Positions 54,092-64,000 of a DNA stretch of 64,000 nucleotides are shown in pieces (position 1 is the stretch's first letter; every line of letters starts with the position of its first letter). Source of the stretch: Arenicola marina (lineage: Eukaryota > Annelida > Polychaeta > Arenicolidae); the NCBI GenBank assembly GCA_964019135.1, contig OZ025260.1:29940254-30004253 (forward strand). Reading direction: 5' to 3'. The notes below the pieces were generated by a model. That model was not told where the DNA came from, ran no database searches, and was given only the letters and a program-made list of their open reading frames with translations. A program made the translations under genes and the position numbers.

Positions 54092-55600
54092 ATGGGGGGG
54101 GGGGGGCGGGGGGGCTATGCGTATGTGCCTGGCTGGGGTATGCGTCTGGAACGGGATATGTGTCTGATGGAAGTATGTGTCTGGTGGGGGCATGTGCCTG
54201 GAACGGGATATGTGTCTGGCGGGGGTATGCGTCTGGAAGGGTGTGTGTGTCTGGAACGGGATATGTGTCTGATGGAAGTATGTGTCTGGAAGGGGGTGTG
54301 TGTCTGGAAGGGGTATATGTCTGGAAGGGGGTATGTGTCTGGTGGAGGTATGTGTCTGGTGGGGGTATGTGTCTGGCGGGGGTATGCGTCTGGAAGGGGG
54401 TGTGTGTCTGGAAGGGGTATATGTCTGGAAGGGGGTATGTGTCTGGTGGAGGTATGTGTCTGGTGGGGGTATGTGTCTGGCGGGGGTATGCGTCTGGAAG
54501 GGGTATATGTCTGGAAGGATGTGTGTGTCTGGAAGGGGGTATGTGGCTGGAAGGGGGTATGTGTCTGGTAGGGGTATGTGTCTAGAATGGATGTGTGTCT
54601 GGTGGGGGTATGTGTCTGGTAGGAGTATGTGTCTGGCGGTGGTATGTGTCTGGTGGGAGTAGGTGTCTGGCGGGGGTATGTGTCTGGTGGAGGTATGTAT
54701 CTGGAAGGATGTGTGTGTCTGAAAGGGGGTATGTGTCTGGTGGGGGTATGTGTCTGGTGGGGGTATATGTCTGGTGGGGGTATGTGTCAGGAACGGGATC
54801 TGTGTCTGGAATAGGATGTGTCTGGTGGGGGGGCTATGTGTCTAACCGGAGTATGTTTCTGGCGGGGGTATGTGTCTGGAACGGGATATGTGTCTGGCGG
54901 GGGTATGCGTCTGGAAGGGGGTGTTTGTCTGGAAAGGGTATATGTCTGGAAGGGGGTATGTGTCTGGTGGAGGTATGTGTCTGGTGGGGGTATGTTTCTG
55001 GCGGGGGTATGCGTCTGGAAGGGGGTGTGTGTCTGGAATGGGTATATGTCTGGAAGGGTGTGTGTGTTTGGAAGGGGATATGTGTCTGGAAGGGGGTATG
55101 TGTCTGGTGGGAGTATGTGTCTGGTGGGGGTATGTGTCTGGAACGGGATCTGTGTCTGGAATAGGATGTGTCTGGTGGGGATATGTGTCTGGCGGGGGTA
55201 TGTGTCTGGCGGGGGTATGCGTCTGGAAGGGGGTGTGTGTCTTGAAGGGGTATATGTCTGGAAGGGGGTATGTGTCTGGTGGAGGTATGTGTCTGGTGGG
55301 GGTATGTGTCTGGTGGGGGTATGTGTCTGGCGGGGGTATGTATCTGGAAGGGTGTGTGTGTCTGAAAGGGGTATGTGTCTGGAAGGGGGTATTTGTCTGG
55401 AAGGGGGTATGTGTCTGGTGGGGGTATGTGTCTGGCGGGGGTATGTGTTTGGCGGGGATTATGTGTCTGGTGGGAGTATGTCTGGGGATTTTTTTTACCG
55501 GGGGTTATGTGCCTTGGGGGTATGTGTTTGGGAGTTATGTGTTTGGTGGGTATGTATCTAGAAGGGGGTATGTATCTGGAGAAAATAATTGGTGAAACAG
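54092..55600. repeat. 18-bp G-rich minisatellite (GTATGTGTCTGGTGGGGG)
   Basis: About 83 copies of GTATGTGTCTGGTGGGGG with GGAAGGGG, GGCGGGGG and GGAACGGG variants. Larger blocks repeat, e.g. 54290-54480 resembles 54900-55010 and 55220-55320. The 18-bp period equals six codons, so plus-strand frames read hexapeptides such as VCVWWG, YVSGGG and MCLVGV. No gene is inferred. Strong G-skew with G-quadruplex potential. Confidence 0.95.
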
Positions 55601-57650
55601 CATGCGGACTTTTGATGTCTGGAACAAGGTGTCTGGAACGGGTTGGATGATTATGAGATGGCCTAAAGGCAATGAGTTATATTGATAGCTGGGACATTTA
55701 CCGTGAGGGCTGCTCATTTTAAGGGCAGGCCCGTGTTGTATTCATGTTAATGACAGCCTACCGTGCAAGTTGTTGACCAGTCACGACACACTGGGACGCT
55801 ACCACTGACATATCCTTTGTGAGCTCCGGTAATTCAGGATTCAGGGGCGCGGGGTGTGTCCATCCCGACAAAGCAGACTGCTCATACTACATTAGTCTTT
55901 TTATACAAGTGTTGGGCAGAGTATTAACTTCTCGCATTCACGGGGATAAACGGCGGGGGGTGATCTCCGGAGGGGAGGGGGGAGGGAGGGGGTGGGGAAA
56001 GGAGGGGGGGGGGTCGTGTTCCCATGTCACGAAGAATACATTTCTGTATTCCCAGGTCACGGTGCATTAAATGGAGAACTCCCCGCATACAATGGAAGGA
56101 GCGGATACATGATATAAATTGGCGATTGCTCGATTCACGGCGATTTAGTATTAAAATTCTCAGTTCACGATTAATGAAAGTCATTGATCACAGCATTCGT
56201 CTAATATCTCATTCCCAGTTCACAAAGAATTCTTTTCCTCATTCCCAGTTCAGGGTCAAATGAAAAGCCCTTGTCCCCCCCCCACCCCGCCCCCAAACCC
56301 ATCCCGCACTCTCAGGGTGGGGTCACAGGATGGTTCAGTGACCCAAGAGTTACAAAACAAGACTTAAACATTATTTCAAACGTTTTGGAAAACAACTCTT
56401 TTATTATAATTGTCTGTGTCGATTTTTCCTTACGTAATACGGAACTACTTATGCTATAGAATGCCACATAATTGGATCTGTAGATGTGAAACCGAGAAAA
56501 AAATCCCCGGATCATCTAATAGCCTCTTCTGATGTCCCCGCATAACCGTCTCCAGTGCTTTGGAGTAAACTTTTGAGCCAAATTATCAATCGCTTCCGCC
56601 ACCGAATTACACGGTACACGGTGTCTCCCTGTCTGACCGGATGGCGGATTAAGGTGCTTGTTCTCTGTGTGTTTTCGTTTCATTGCATAATTCTTGATAT
56701 AATTATATAGTTTTTAAGGGACCAGATGTGCCGAAACCAAAACGAATCTTAGATGACTAAATCAATCGCTTAATGCATGGAATTATCACTACAGAACGAC
56801 CCATGAAGGTCATTTATAACGATTCACTTTGGCTTACCCCTACGAGAAAAGCGGGTGGGCCATTTCGACCCGAAGTAATGAAGCGCGGTCCATCACGTGA
56901 ACATCTTCCCTGGTCTTGGGGCCTTGCGATTAATAGGGTTCATAAAAACGCCTTTATTGCTTGCCCTACGAAATAACGTCTATCAGATAAAGATAGCAAA
57001 TTAGCTTCATGTTTGCTGCTAGTGTAAGCATGTCACGTACGTGGCTGCTGTACCCAAGTGTAGCTGGTTGGTACAATTATGTCGCTTACGCCTAGCGCAC
57101 ACTGTGGCGGCGTTAGTTACGGTTTACCCCGGTCCTCCCCGGTCCTTCTCAGCCTATACACCGGGACAAACCGGGGCCATGTCGCAACATTTTGGCGCGA
57201 AAACAGTAGGCCACGATGTTACTAAGGGGCTACAGTTCATCCCGGTAATTTTGAACCGTTCAAAACCACCGGGGTGACGGTACACCCCGGATTGACCATG
57301 GACTTACTACGATAAGTATGCTGCGGGCATATCTATCTATCCACTAAATAAGTAACCCTAATTTGGAAATAGTAGCGAACTCTAAATAATGTATATAATT
57401 ATGGCGCATCGATATTTACTGGTAATCCCAACGTATTGAAAAAAATCGTCGTCCTAATTTTAAGATTATCATGCATTATCTTGCTACCCACTTCCGGTTT
57501 AAAAATACGCCATCTTGAAAATATCATGACTGGCGCAGTCGTTGAATGGATGAAGCTCACCGTACTTTAAAGATATGTACTCGGCTTGCGCCTCGTACAT
57601 TGTTCTTTAAGAATGTACTACTACATGGGCATTCTCCTTACCTTAATGCC
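55601..57650. other. Unique DNA, no gene recognised
   Basis: 2 kb with G-rich tract near 55965-56015 and C-rich tract near 56273-56293. Loose GTTCACAAAGAATTC/CATTCCCAGTTCA repeats near 56030-56255. A 78-codon frame at 57041-57277 has no recognised domain. Confidence 0.45.
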
Positions 57651-57654
57651 AATT

Positions 57655-58960
57655 AACGTGGATGCATGATGTGCGCGAGAGCGTATCAAACATATGGCGG
57701 ACTCTTGGCGAGGATGGTAACAAACTGAACTGCTCGGATCACCTCCCGGTTGTCGTAACGTCAACTGCGTCAAGCGAAGTGGCAGGAACGAAATCAGCAT
57801 AATATCCGAGAATTCAAGATAGAGGAGTTAGAGAAATGCTCACGGCCGACTACTCACAAAGATCTAGATAACCCCACGGCAGTGGATGAGTATAATTACC
57901 AACTGATCCGCCACCTGAGACCAATCAATCGAAACTGTCCGCAATCCCGTTTGTACTCTGTCTGAAGGCCTAGCGGAATAATGGTATTGATACCTTACAC
58001 AAAGGAAAGGAAATGTGCTTGGCAGGTGTGCACTCAGTCTTAGCTTGTATTCCTAAAAAAACTGATTCTTACTTTTAAACTTACAATACGAAGGCTGCAG
58101 CATGAACGTGATGATATTTTTTGCAAGGAATTAGAGTACCAAAGGCCCAATGAGAGCATTGATACTGCTTGATAGATCTGGAAAGATCTACTTTTTTTTA
58201 AACATACGGGGAAACCAGACCGTTTATTTTCGACTGCGACAATTAATAGAAAACAATTTTTTTAATACATTTTAAGCATTCTCCCATTGTGGCCCTTGGC
58301 CCCATGTGTGACGCTTTGTACTGGAGGGAAGTTCCAAAGTGTGCATCTTTGATCAATAACTGCCAGATGCTCCCGTTTACATATTTCCCGACCATTTTTC
58401 CAGGTGTTGCAACAAGAATCGCTGGGTAAAATCTCCCGCCCAGCCTCGTGTAGCTATTTTTCATGCATCCAGTAGATGACATCGTATTTGAATATTTATG
58501 AGTTCCTCAAATATCGTGTTTACTGGCCGGTCGCCCATATTTAGATTTTACAAGTATTGTTTCAGACATCTTAGACCAACAGTAGGTCATATTTCTAAAT
58601 TTGTATTTTCGTTCTCATGGGGTCTTTAGGCTTGTGTTGATTAAAACAAATACTGGTCTTTGTTGAGTAGACAAAACAAGAAAATTGCCATCTCTCGCAA
58701 CATACAGGTCCATGGCAATACAACTTGAGAAGAGAAGATTCATGGTTGCACAAATAACTGTGCTCAGCTGTATTCCGAGAGTGGAGATAAAATTAGGCAT
58801 GGTTTGACCAGCATAAGTTCAGGGTTACCTAACGGGTGCGCGACAAACTAGACAAACACGATATTTGGGAGGAATGTTACTCTGAGGATATAAGTAATGC
58901 CATAAAGGATCTAAATTTGGAGAAAAAAGTGGCCCGGACGGTTTAACAAATAAACATCAA
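57655..58960 (+). pseudogene. LINE ORF2 fragments (EN end to RT start), interrupted
   Basis: Plus strand. NCSDHLPVVVT near 57735 is the SDH endonuclease end; LRRLQHERDDIFCKELEYQR near 58090 is the EN-RT linker; DISNAIKDLNLEK and, after a +1 shift, SGPDGLTNKHQSSC near 58890-58950 is the first RT block. About 650 bases at 58200-58850 do not belong to the LINE. The copy carries several stops and frame changes and stops before the RT catalytic motifs. Related in type to the copies at 36005 and 50595 but on a different register, so a separate insertion. Confidence 0.75.
58200..58850. other. Insertion or replacement within LINE D
   Basis: AT-rich, two minus-strand open frames of 79 and 61 codons (58243-58482 and 58615-58800) with no recognised domain. 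No element ends identified. Confidence 0.35.
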
Positions 58961-59682
58961 AGCTCGTGTCGGATAATAGTATTTCTTTCAAGCCGGAATG
59001 TAAAAATACAGTTGGAGCACCTGTTAAGCTTCACAAAGAGACTCAGCTCTCGTAACAAACTGTTCAGGAAAAATATAATTCTTTTAATGGTGTATGTGGC
59101 TGTAACCTGCATGTACATATTTGCGGGCAAATGGAAAGCACGGTCGTTTAATGAGAGAAGGCGCGCCTTAACATGACGTAACTGCGTCCTATTTTATAAA
59201 ACAGATTTAGCTTGTAGAATAATTGTCCCCTTAATTTCAAATCTCTATTCCCACTCGTGTGGCAAGTGTGTGTGACTAGAGAGATGTTCTGGATTGAAAT
59301 AATTTACCAATGTACCTACCGTCCAATCCATAAGTGAAAACAGAGTGACCACTCTATTATTAGGCCATATACCACATATAGGCGAATAATACGACGATTT
59401 AGACTTGTTCACCACAATAAGTGGCAGGGCATGGCAGGCTGTGTTCTTCGAGTCGTGTCTGCCCTTTTATTATTGACGACAGCATTGTCAAATGACATTA
59501 TAATATTGTACTTGTGTGTGAATGTTTAGCATAGTTTTACTGACATTAATAGTATTATTATCGCTATTACTGTGTTAATTATGTATTTGTCTGCAACATA
59601 CGTGGCTTGAACTATCCAGCGAGTGGAGGCGATATTAAAGACATACATACGTATTGTCTGTTTCATATATTGGCTGTTTAAT

Positions 59683-59683
<1 letters not shown>
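58961..59683. other. Unique DNA, no gene recognised
   Basis: Nothing identified. Confidence 0.4.

Positions 59684-59721
<38 letters not shown>
59684..59721. repeat. (TA)n microsatellite
   Basis: About 17 consecutive TA/AT dinucleotides. Confidence 0.95.
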
Positions 59722-59724
<3 letters not shown>

Positions 59725-59855
59725 CTATATTATTAACATATAATTACGTCAAAATCGCTTTTATGTCAGTGGCAGATTCACGGGCGCAAACCGTTTCACT
59801 GGTCTTCATAATATTGTGAGCCTAATTATACTGTCGGCTTTCGTGACCCTTGCCT

Positions 59856-60030
59856 TCACTGGCGGATCTATAGGGGTGTAGAGCCCCCCCCCCCGCCCCA
59901 CCCCACCCTTTACCTTAAGAGTCCGATTGCAGTGCAAAATTGTTCAAGAGTTTATTCCATCCAAATCTTGCACCCCCCCCCCACCCCCTCCCCTCCCTGT
60001 TTTTCAAATTCTGAAGAATCCGCCTTTTAG
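59856..60030. mobile_element. Possible hAT-like MITE relic with poly-C
   Basis: Starts CACTGGCGGATCTATAGGGG, contains two poly-C tracts, and ends TTTTTCAAATTCTGAAGAAT then CCGCC. The ends resemble the fragment at 6480-6585 in inverted sense (GGCGGAT and CAAATTC...). No target duplication confirmed. Confidence 0.35.
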
Positions 60031-60590
60031 TCACAAAGAATGGGGTACGAGCGGGTGCGTTGTAAGTGTTTAACTTACGTGCAAGGTCGCTGTAACTATC
60101 TCCTACTTTCTACACAGAGAACTCTTTTTTTTCTGTCTAGTAGGCTTACATCGGCCTGCATTGGCTCAGCCAGTCCGTCCTAAGGATTATAGGTTTAATT
60201 AACAAACAGATCAGAACATTCTTCCCGACGCCCCTACAAGAATCCCACCTCTACACAAAGGAGAAATAAAAAAACAAAACACGGTGAGTGAAAGATTCGA
60301 GACGAGCTGGGCTGACGTCTGTCTGGTTACGAAACAATCATATTCACTGCGGAGCACCTTGATCACGTGACTAAGACGCAGTGCCTGATCGTCAGCTGCG
60401 TGCCACTCACAAGATTGAATGGTTGGAGCGGAGAACTGCATGACAAGCCCGTCTTGTCCCACTGATACCATGACAAGTGGCCACCTGCGTCTCCCTTCAC
60501 AGGACCAGCCCGCCTCAGTCATCAGGGGGCTGAATGCAAGATTTGCGTGCTGGTAATAATGATTAAAGCGAGCGTGGCGACCCTGATTAC
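60031..60590. other. Unique DNA, no gene recognised
   Basis: A 129-codon minus-strand frame (60211-60600) is the longest; composition is ordinary and no domain is seen. Confidence 0.4.
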
Positions 60591-60596
60591 ATAGAG

Positions 60597-60806
60597 TCAA
60601 GGTTGATTGTTCCCCCCGCAGCTGCCTATACGTCTCGCTGCCGCTGCGCAGTTTAGCGGAAACATTTCGTAAGGCAGCTCATCTGGCACTATGCGATAAA
60701 AGTGCGGGTCTGGTGGAAGGAGGCCAATGGTGATATTAATGACTGTGTCGCATCTGCGGACGCACATCTCCCAGGTCAAGAAACTCAACTGCCTGACCCG
60801 GGAAGG
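60597..60806 (-). CDS. Candidate exon, weak
   Basis: Minus-strand frame LSFLTWEMCVRRCDTVINIT, IGLLPPDPHFYRIVPDELPY, then NCAAAARRIGS to a stop. A pyrimidine-containing ...CCTTCCCGGGTCAG just upstream could be an acceptor. ITIGLLPPDPHF weakly recalls the start of periplasmic-type ligand-binding domains of receptor guanylate cyclases (VGLLLP), but nothing else of that fold is nearby. Could be chance. Confidence 0.15.
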   Translation of the reverse strand, partial: PSRVRQLSFLTWEMCVRRCDTVINITIGLLPPDPHFYRIVPDELPYEMFPLNCAAAARRIGSCGGNNQP

Positions 60807-61720
60807 GGGTCACTACACATAGTGAGGTAACTTATATATACATGTATGCCGCCCACATGACCCATTTTTTCGCCTTTTTTCTCTCAACCCCCGGAGCAGA
60901 AATGGGTAATTTCTCTCGATGTGCCCATCTGACACTGACGTGGGTTTTTTTTCTTTCAAAATTGCAGCTCTTGACCGTATATTCCAATTGCTATCGAAAG
61001 AGTTAAAATAAAATTACAGCTCTTGATTATATATATCTTCAAGTTGACATCGAAGATGTTCAGATAATAGTATACGTTGCCATGACTCTTGCCTATTTTA
61101 AATGCCTTTCTCAGCCAAAAATCTTTCAATTACCACAAAATCTCGCACTTGTCTCTCGCTCTCCACGTGTCCCCTATGGCAGGGGCGGCTCACCCCCACC
61201 AAGGTTCTAATGCAGTGTCCCCCCTCCCACAGGGTTGCTCGTTCGCCCCCCACCCCCCCACCCTATCCACCCCTTTTTTTCCTTCAATAGTCGATCGTGG
61301 GATGCAGATGTAGAGCATTAGATTGTAATGTGGATTCGTCACGTTGATAACCTCTTAAGAAATCAATAATATTGACCAGAAAAAGGAAAAGATTTAGCAT
61401 CAGGTGTGCCTAAGGGTTGTCCGCATTGACTTCTCTCAAGCGGTAATATAATTTATATTACCACGTTTTCTTGCATGCCTGTCTCTTCTGCGACCATCCG
61501 GTGCCCGCCCAGACTGTTATTGGCCCGGAACATAAGGTATGTGTGGGGGGGCACTATTATATAAATATGGTGGGGGGGGGTCCCCGGGTGCCTTGATGAC
61601 TGAGAGAGCCGATATTATTTATCCTCCTATAGAACTGATATTTTAAAACTCGCGACCCGTGGGGGGGTGGGGGGGGGGGCGCCTCTAAAAGTGTCCGATC
61701 GTAAAGTGCGTTGCCGCGAA
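60807..61720. other. Unique DNA with C- and G-rich tracts
   Basis: C-rich 61185-61275; poly-G at 61545-61580 and 61660-61680. No gene recognised. Confidence 0.45.
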
Positions 61721-61724
61721 TAAA

Positions 61725-61810
61725 TATTCCTTCCGAGCAGATTTTGGCGGTACAAAGCCCCTACCGAGTGGATTTTGGCGGTGAAAAAAGCGGGGCTTTA
61801 CCGCGGAACC
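61725..61810. repeat. Two units related to the 6.3-kb repeat, inverted
   Basis: CCGAGCAGATTTTGGCGGTA and CCGAGTGGATTTTGGCGGTG followed by AAAGC-CCC text match the reverse complement of the CGGTCGGGGCGTTTTACC unit at 6268-6450. Dispersed family of unknown class. Confidence 0.55.
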
Positions 61811-62720
61811 CCGCCCCCCCTCCCCCCACAAAGCCAGCAATGTATTTAGTACCACTCCCCCCCCCCAACCCCCAGGTCTGCCTCACCACCCACATAAAAC
61901 ACCGACAGAAACACCTCATTATATGCACATTAATGGCGTGAACTGTAGTGTATATTATAGACTACTAGGAAGTCTCAGCTGTGAAGAGACATCTGATAAA
62001 ATGGTTGTGATTAACGCAAAGATATCGAGGATGTGTTGGGGGGGGGGGAGCTAATTTGGGAATAAATGTAGCATTCTCTTTTTTTTAGGAGGGGAGGGGC
62101 GTGGGTGGCGGTTAGGAGTGAAAACGCACCAATCCTTGAAAATCTGGGAGTGTGGTGAAATTTGCGCTCCTTCGTATTTGGCGTTTTCTATCCCCCCCCC
62201 CCACCCCCTTATTCCGTGTGTAACGACCCTGTGTTCTGCATATGGGAGTGTACGAAAGGATAACCCATATCTGACCAACCATATCAAACTGCCAAGATAA
62301 CAGTGTACACGGTCAGCCGGTGGTTTTTAGGCTAGTGATACCGTTGCCACTATTAACTTGGGTCTCCGACTACATCTAGCATGGTAGCTATTGTCAACTG
62401 TAATTCGCCACAAAAACACTGGTTCGTCCGCAGTAACGCGTTCCGGTCCCACAGTGCGACAGGGGACATGCTCAGATTTCCATTGTCAGTGAGGCGGATG
62501 TAAGATTTACAGCCAGACATGCCCACTAGAACTTCCGACCGTGGAATCAAAACGTGTTGTTCCGTCCGAGCCTCACGAGCTGCTTCACGGGCTGGTAGCA
62601 CCGCCCCCTTCCCCCCATCCGGGGCCACCGCAGCCGCAGCTCCCGCAGCCCGCCCCAGCCACCGGTGCCCCCTTCTTTCCCCTGCACCTCAGGCCCCCTT
62701 CCAGCTTATATAAAATGGAA
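61811..62720. other. Unique DNA, no gene recognised
   Basis: Poly-G at 62038-62049, C-rich 62193-62208 and 62600-62700. Open frames are compositional. Confidence 0.45.
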
Positions 62721-64000
62721 GTGCGGCATGCCTGTAAACAGCGCGGCATGCTTGTAAATGGTGCGGCATGCCTGTAAATATTACATAATGGGCGGCATGC
62801 ATGCAAAGAGCGCGGCATGCCTGTAAATGGTGTGGCATGCCTGTAAATGGTGCGGCATGCCTGTAAATGTTACTTAATGGGCGGCATGCATGCAAAGAGC
62901 GCGGCATGCCTGTAAATGGTGCGGCATACCTGTAAATGTTACTTAATGGGCGGCATACATGTAAAGAGCGCGACATGCCTGTAAATGGTGCGGCATGCCT
63001 GTAAAAGGTGCGGCATACCTGTAAATATTACTTAATGGGCGGCATGCCTGTAAATGGTGCGGCATGCCTGTAAATATTACTTAATGGGCGGCATGCATGC
63101 AAAGAGCGCGGTATGCCTGTAAATGGTGCGGCATGCCTGTAAATGGTGCGGCATACCTGTAAATGTTACTTAATGGGCGGCATGCCTGTAAAGAGCGTGG
63201 CATGCCTGTAAATGGTGCGGCATGCCTGTAAATATTATTTAATGGGCGGCATGCATGCAAAGAGCGCGGCATGCCTGTAAATGGTGCGGCATGCCTGTAA
63301 ATATTACTTAATGGGCGGCATGCATGCAAAGAGCGCGGCATGCCTGTAAATGGTACGGCATACCTGTAAATGTTACTTAATGGGCGGCATGCATGCAAAG
63401 AGCGCGGCATGCCTGTAAATGGTGCGGCATACCTGTAAATGTTACTTAATGGGCGCCATGCATGCAAAGAGCGCGGCATGCCTGTAAATGGTGCGGCATG
63501 CCTGTAAATGTTACTTAATGGGCGGCATGCCTGTAAATGGTGCGGCATGCCTGTAAATATTACTTAATGGGCGGCATGCATGCAAAGAGCGCGGCATGCC
63601 TGTAAATGGTGCGGCATGCCTGTAAATGTTACTTAATGGGCGGCATGCATGCAAAGAGCGCGGCATGCCTGTAAATTGTGCGGCATGCCTGTAAATATTA
63701 CTTAATGGGCGGCATGCATGCAAAGAGCGCGGCATGCCTGTAAATGGTGCGGCATGCCTGTAAATATTACTTAATGGGCGGTATGCATGCAAAGAGCGCG
63801 GCATGCCTGTAAATGGTGCGGCATACCTGTAAATGTTACTTAATGGACGGCATGCCTGTAAATGGTGCGGCATGCCTGTAAATATTACTTAATGGGCGGC
63901 ATGCATGCAAAGAGCGCGGCATGCCTGTAAATGGTGCGGCATACCTGTAAATGTTACTTAATGGGCGGCATGCATGCAAAGAGCGCGGCATGCCTGTAAA
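62721..64000. repeat. 69-bp satellite with GCATGC palindromes
   Basis: Each unit joins three related parts: GCGGCATGCCTGTAAATGGT, GCGGCATGCCTGTAAATRTT + ACTTAATGG, and GCGGCATGCATGCAAAGAGC (20+29+20 bp). About 18 units, continuing past the right edge. Every part holds GGCATGCC or GCATGCATGC, both self-complementary. 69 bp is 23 codons, so minus-strand frames read HACRPLSNIYRHAAPFTGMP repeats; no gene inferred. Confidence 0.95.

Overview
This window looks like a repeat-dominated stretch of a marine invertebrate genome. Four signs support this: a spliced-type rhodopsin-class GPCR exon, several degraded APE-type non-LTR retrotransposons (LINEs), tRNA-headed SINEs, and many MITE/hAT-type DNA transposons, with no prokaryotic signature. 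AGATCT- and AGGCCT-rich AT-rich DNA (about 12-18 kb) and the divergent V9 region of an 18S rRNA fragment are compatible with a mollusc, possibly a limpet-like gastropod. That is inference; no single marker fixes the species.

Layout. 1-2680: 12-bp minisatellite. 3487-4491: complete non-autonomous hAT element with a perfect 8-bp target duplication. 5215-9824: a 4.6-kb foldback-type element whose ~285-bp inverted ends are themselves tandem arrays, with a 7-bp target duplication; it holds SINE/LINE debris and a ~20-bp minisatellite. 10-19 kb: AT-rich DNA with an ETS/NF-Y promoter-like array, a large imperfect palindrome, two small foldback MITEs with 9-bp target duplications, and several local duplications. 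19.85-20.26 kb: 80-bp tandem array. 20801-20943: 3' end of an 18S rRNA on the minus strand. 21157-26682: 5.5-kb AT-rich 34-bp satellite with higher-order structure. 27.75-30.16 kb and 30.56-33.25 kb: 23-bp and 31-bp minisatellites that create long open frames; these are not believable genes. 36.0-38.1 kb: LINE 3' half split by a 1042-bp DNA transposon. 40305-41575: the only convincing host protein-coding exon, a class A GPCR on the minus strand. 42.0-43.2 kb: 42-bp and 78-bp arrays. 44.2-45.4 kb: 70-bp array split by a ~780-bp insertion. 47.0 kb: MITE built of GTCGAC palindromes. 49.7-50.2 kb: two copies of one SINE in opposite orientations. 50.6-53.8 kb: near-complete but dead LINE on the minus strand. 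54.1-55.6 kb: 18-bp G-rich minisatellite. 57.7-59.0 kb: LINE fragments on the plus strand. 62.72-64 kb: 69-bp array with GCATGC palindromes, running off the window.

There is no operon-like organisation. Apart from the GPCR exon, what can be recognised is mobile elements and tandem repeats, the latter covering roughly 19 of the 64 kb. Most long open frames are by-products of tandem repeats whose unit lacks stop codons. All family calls are by eye from motifs; no database search was run.
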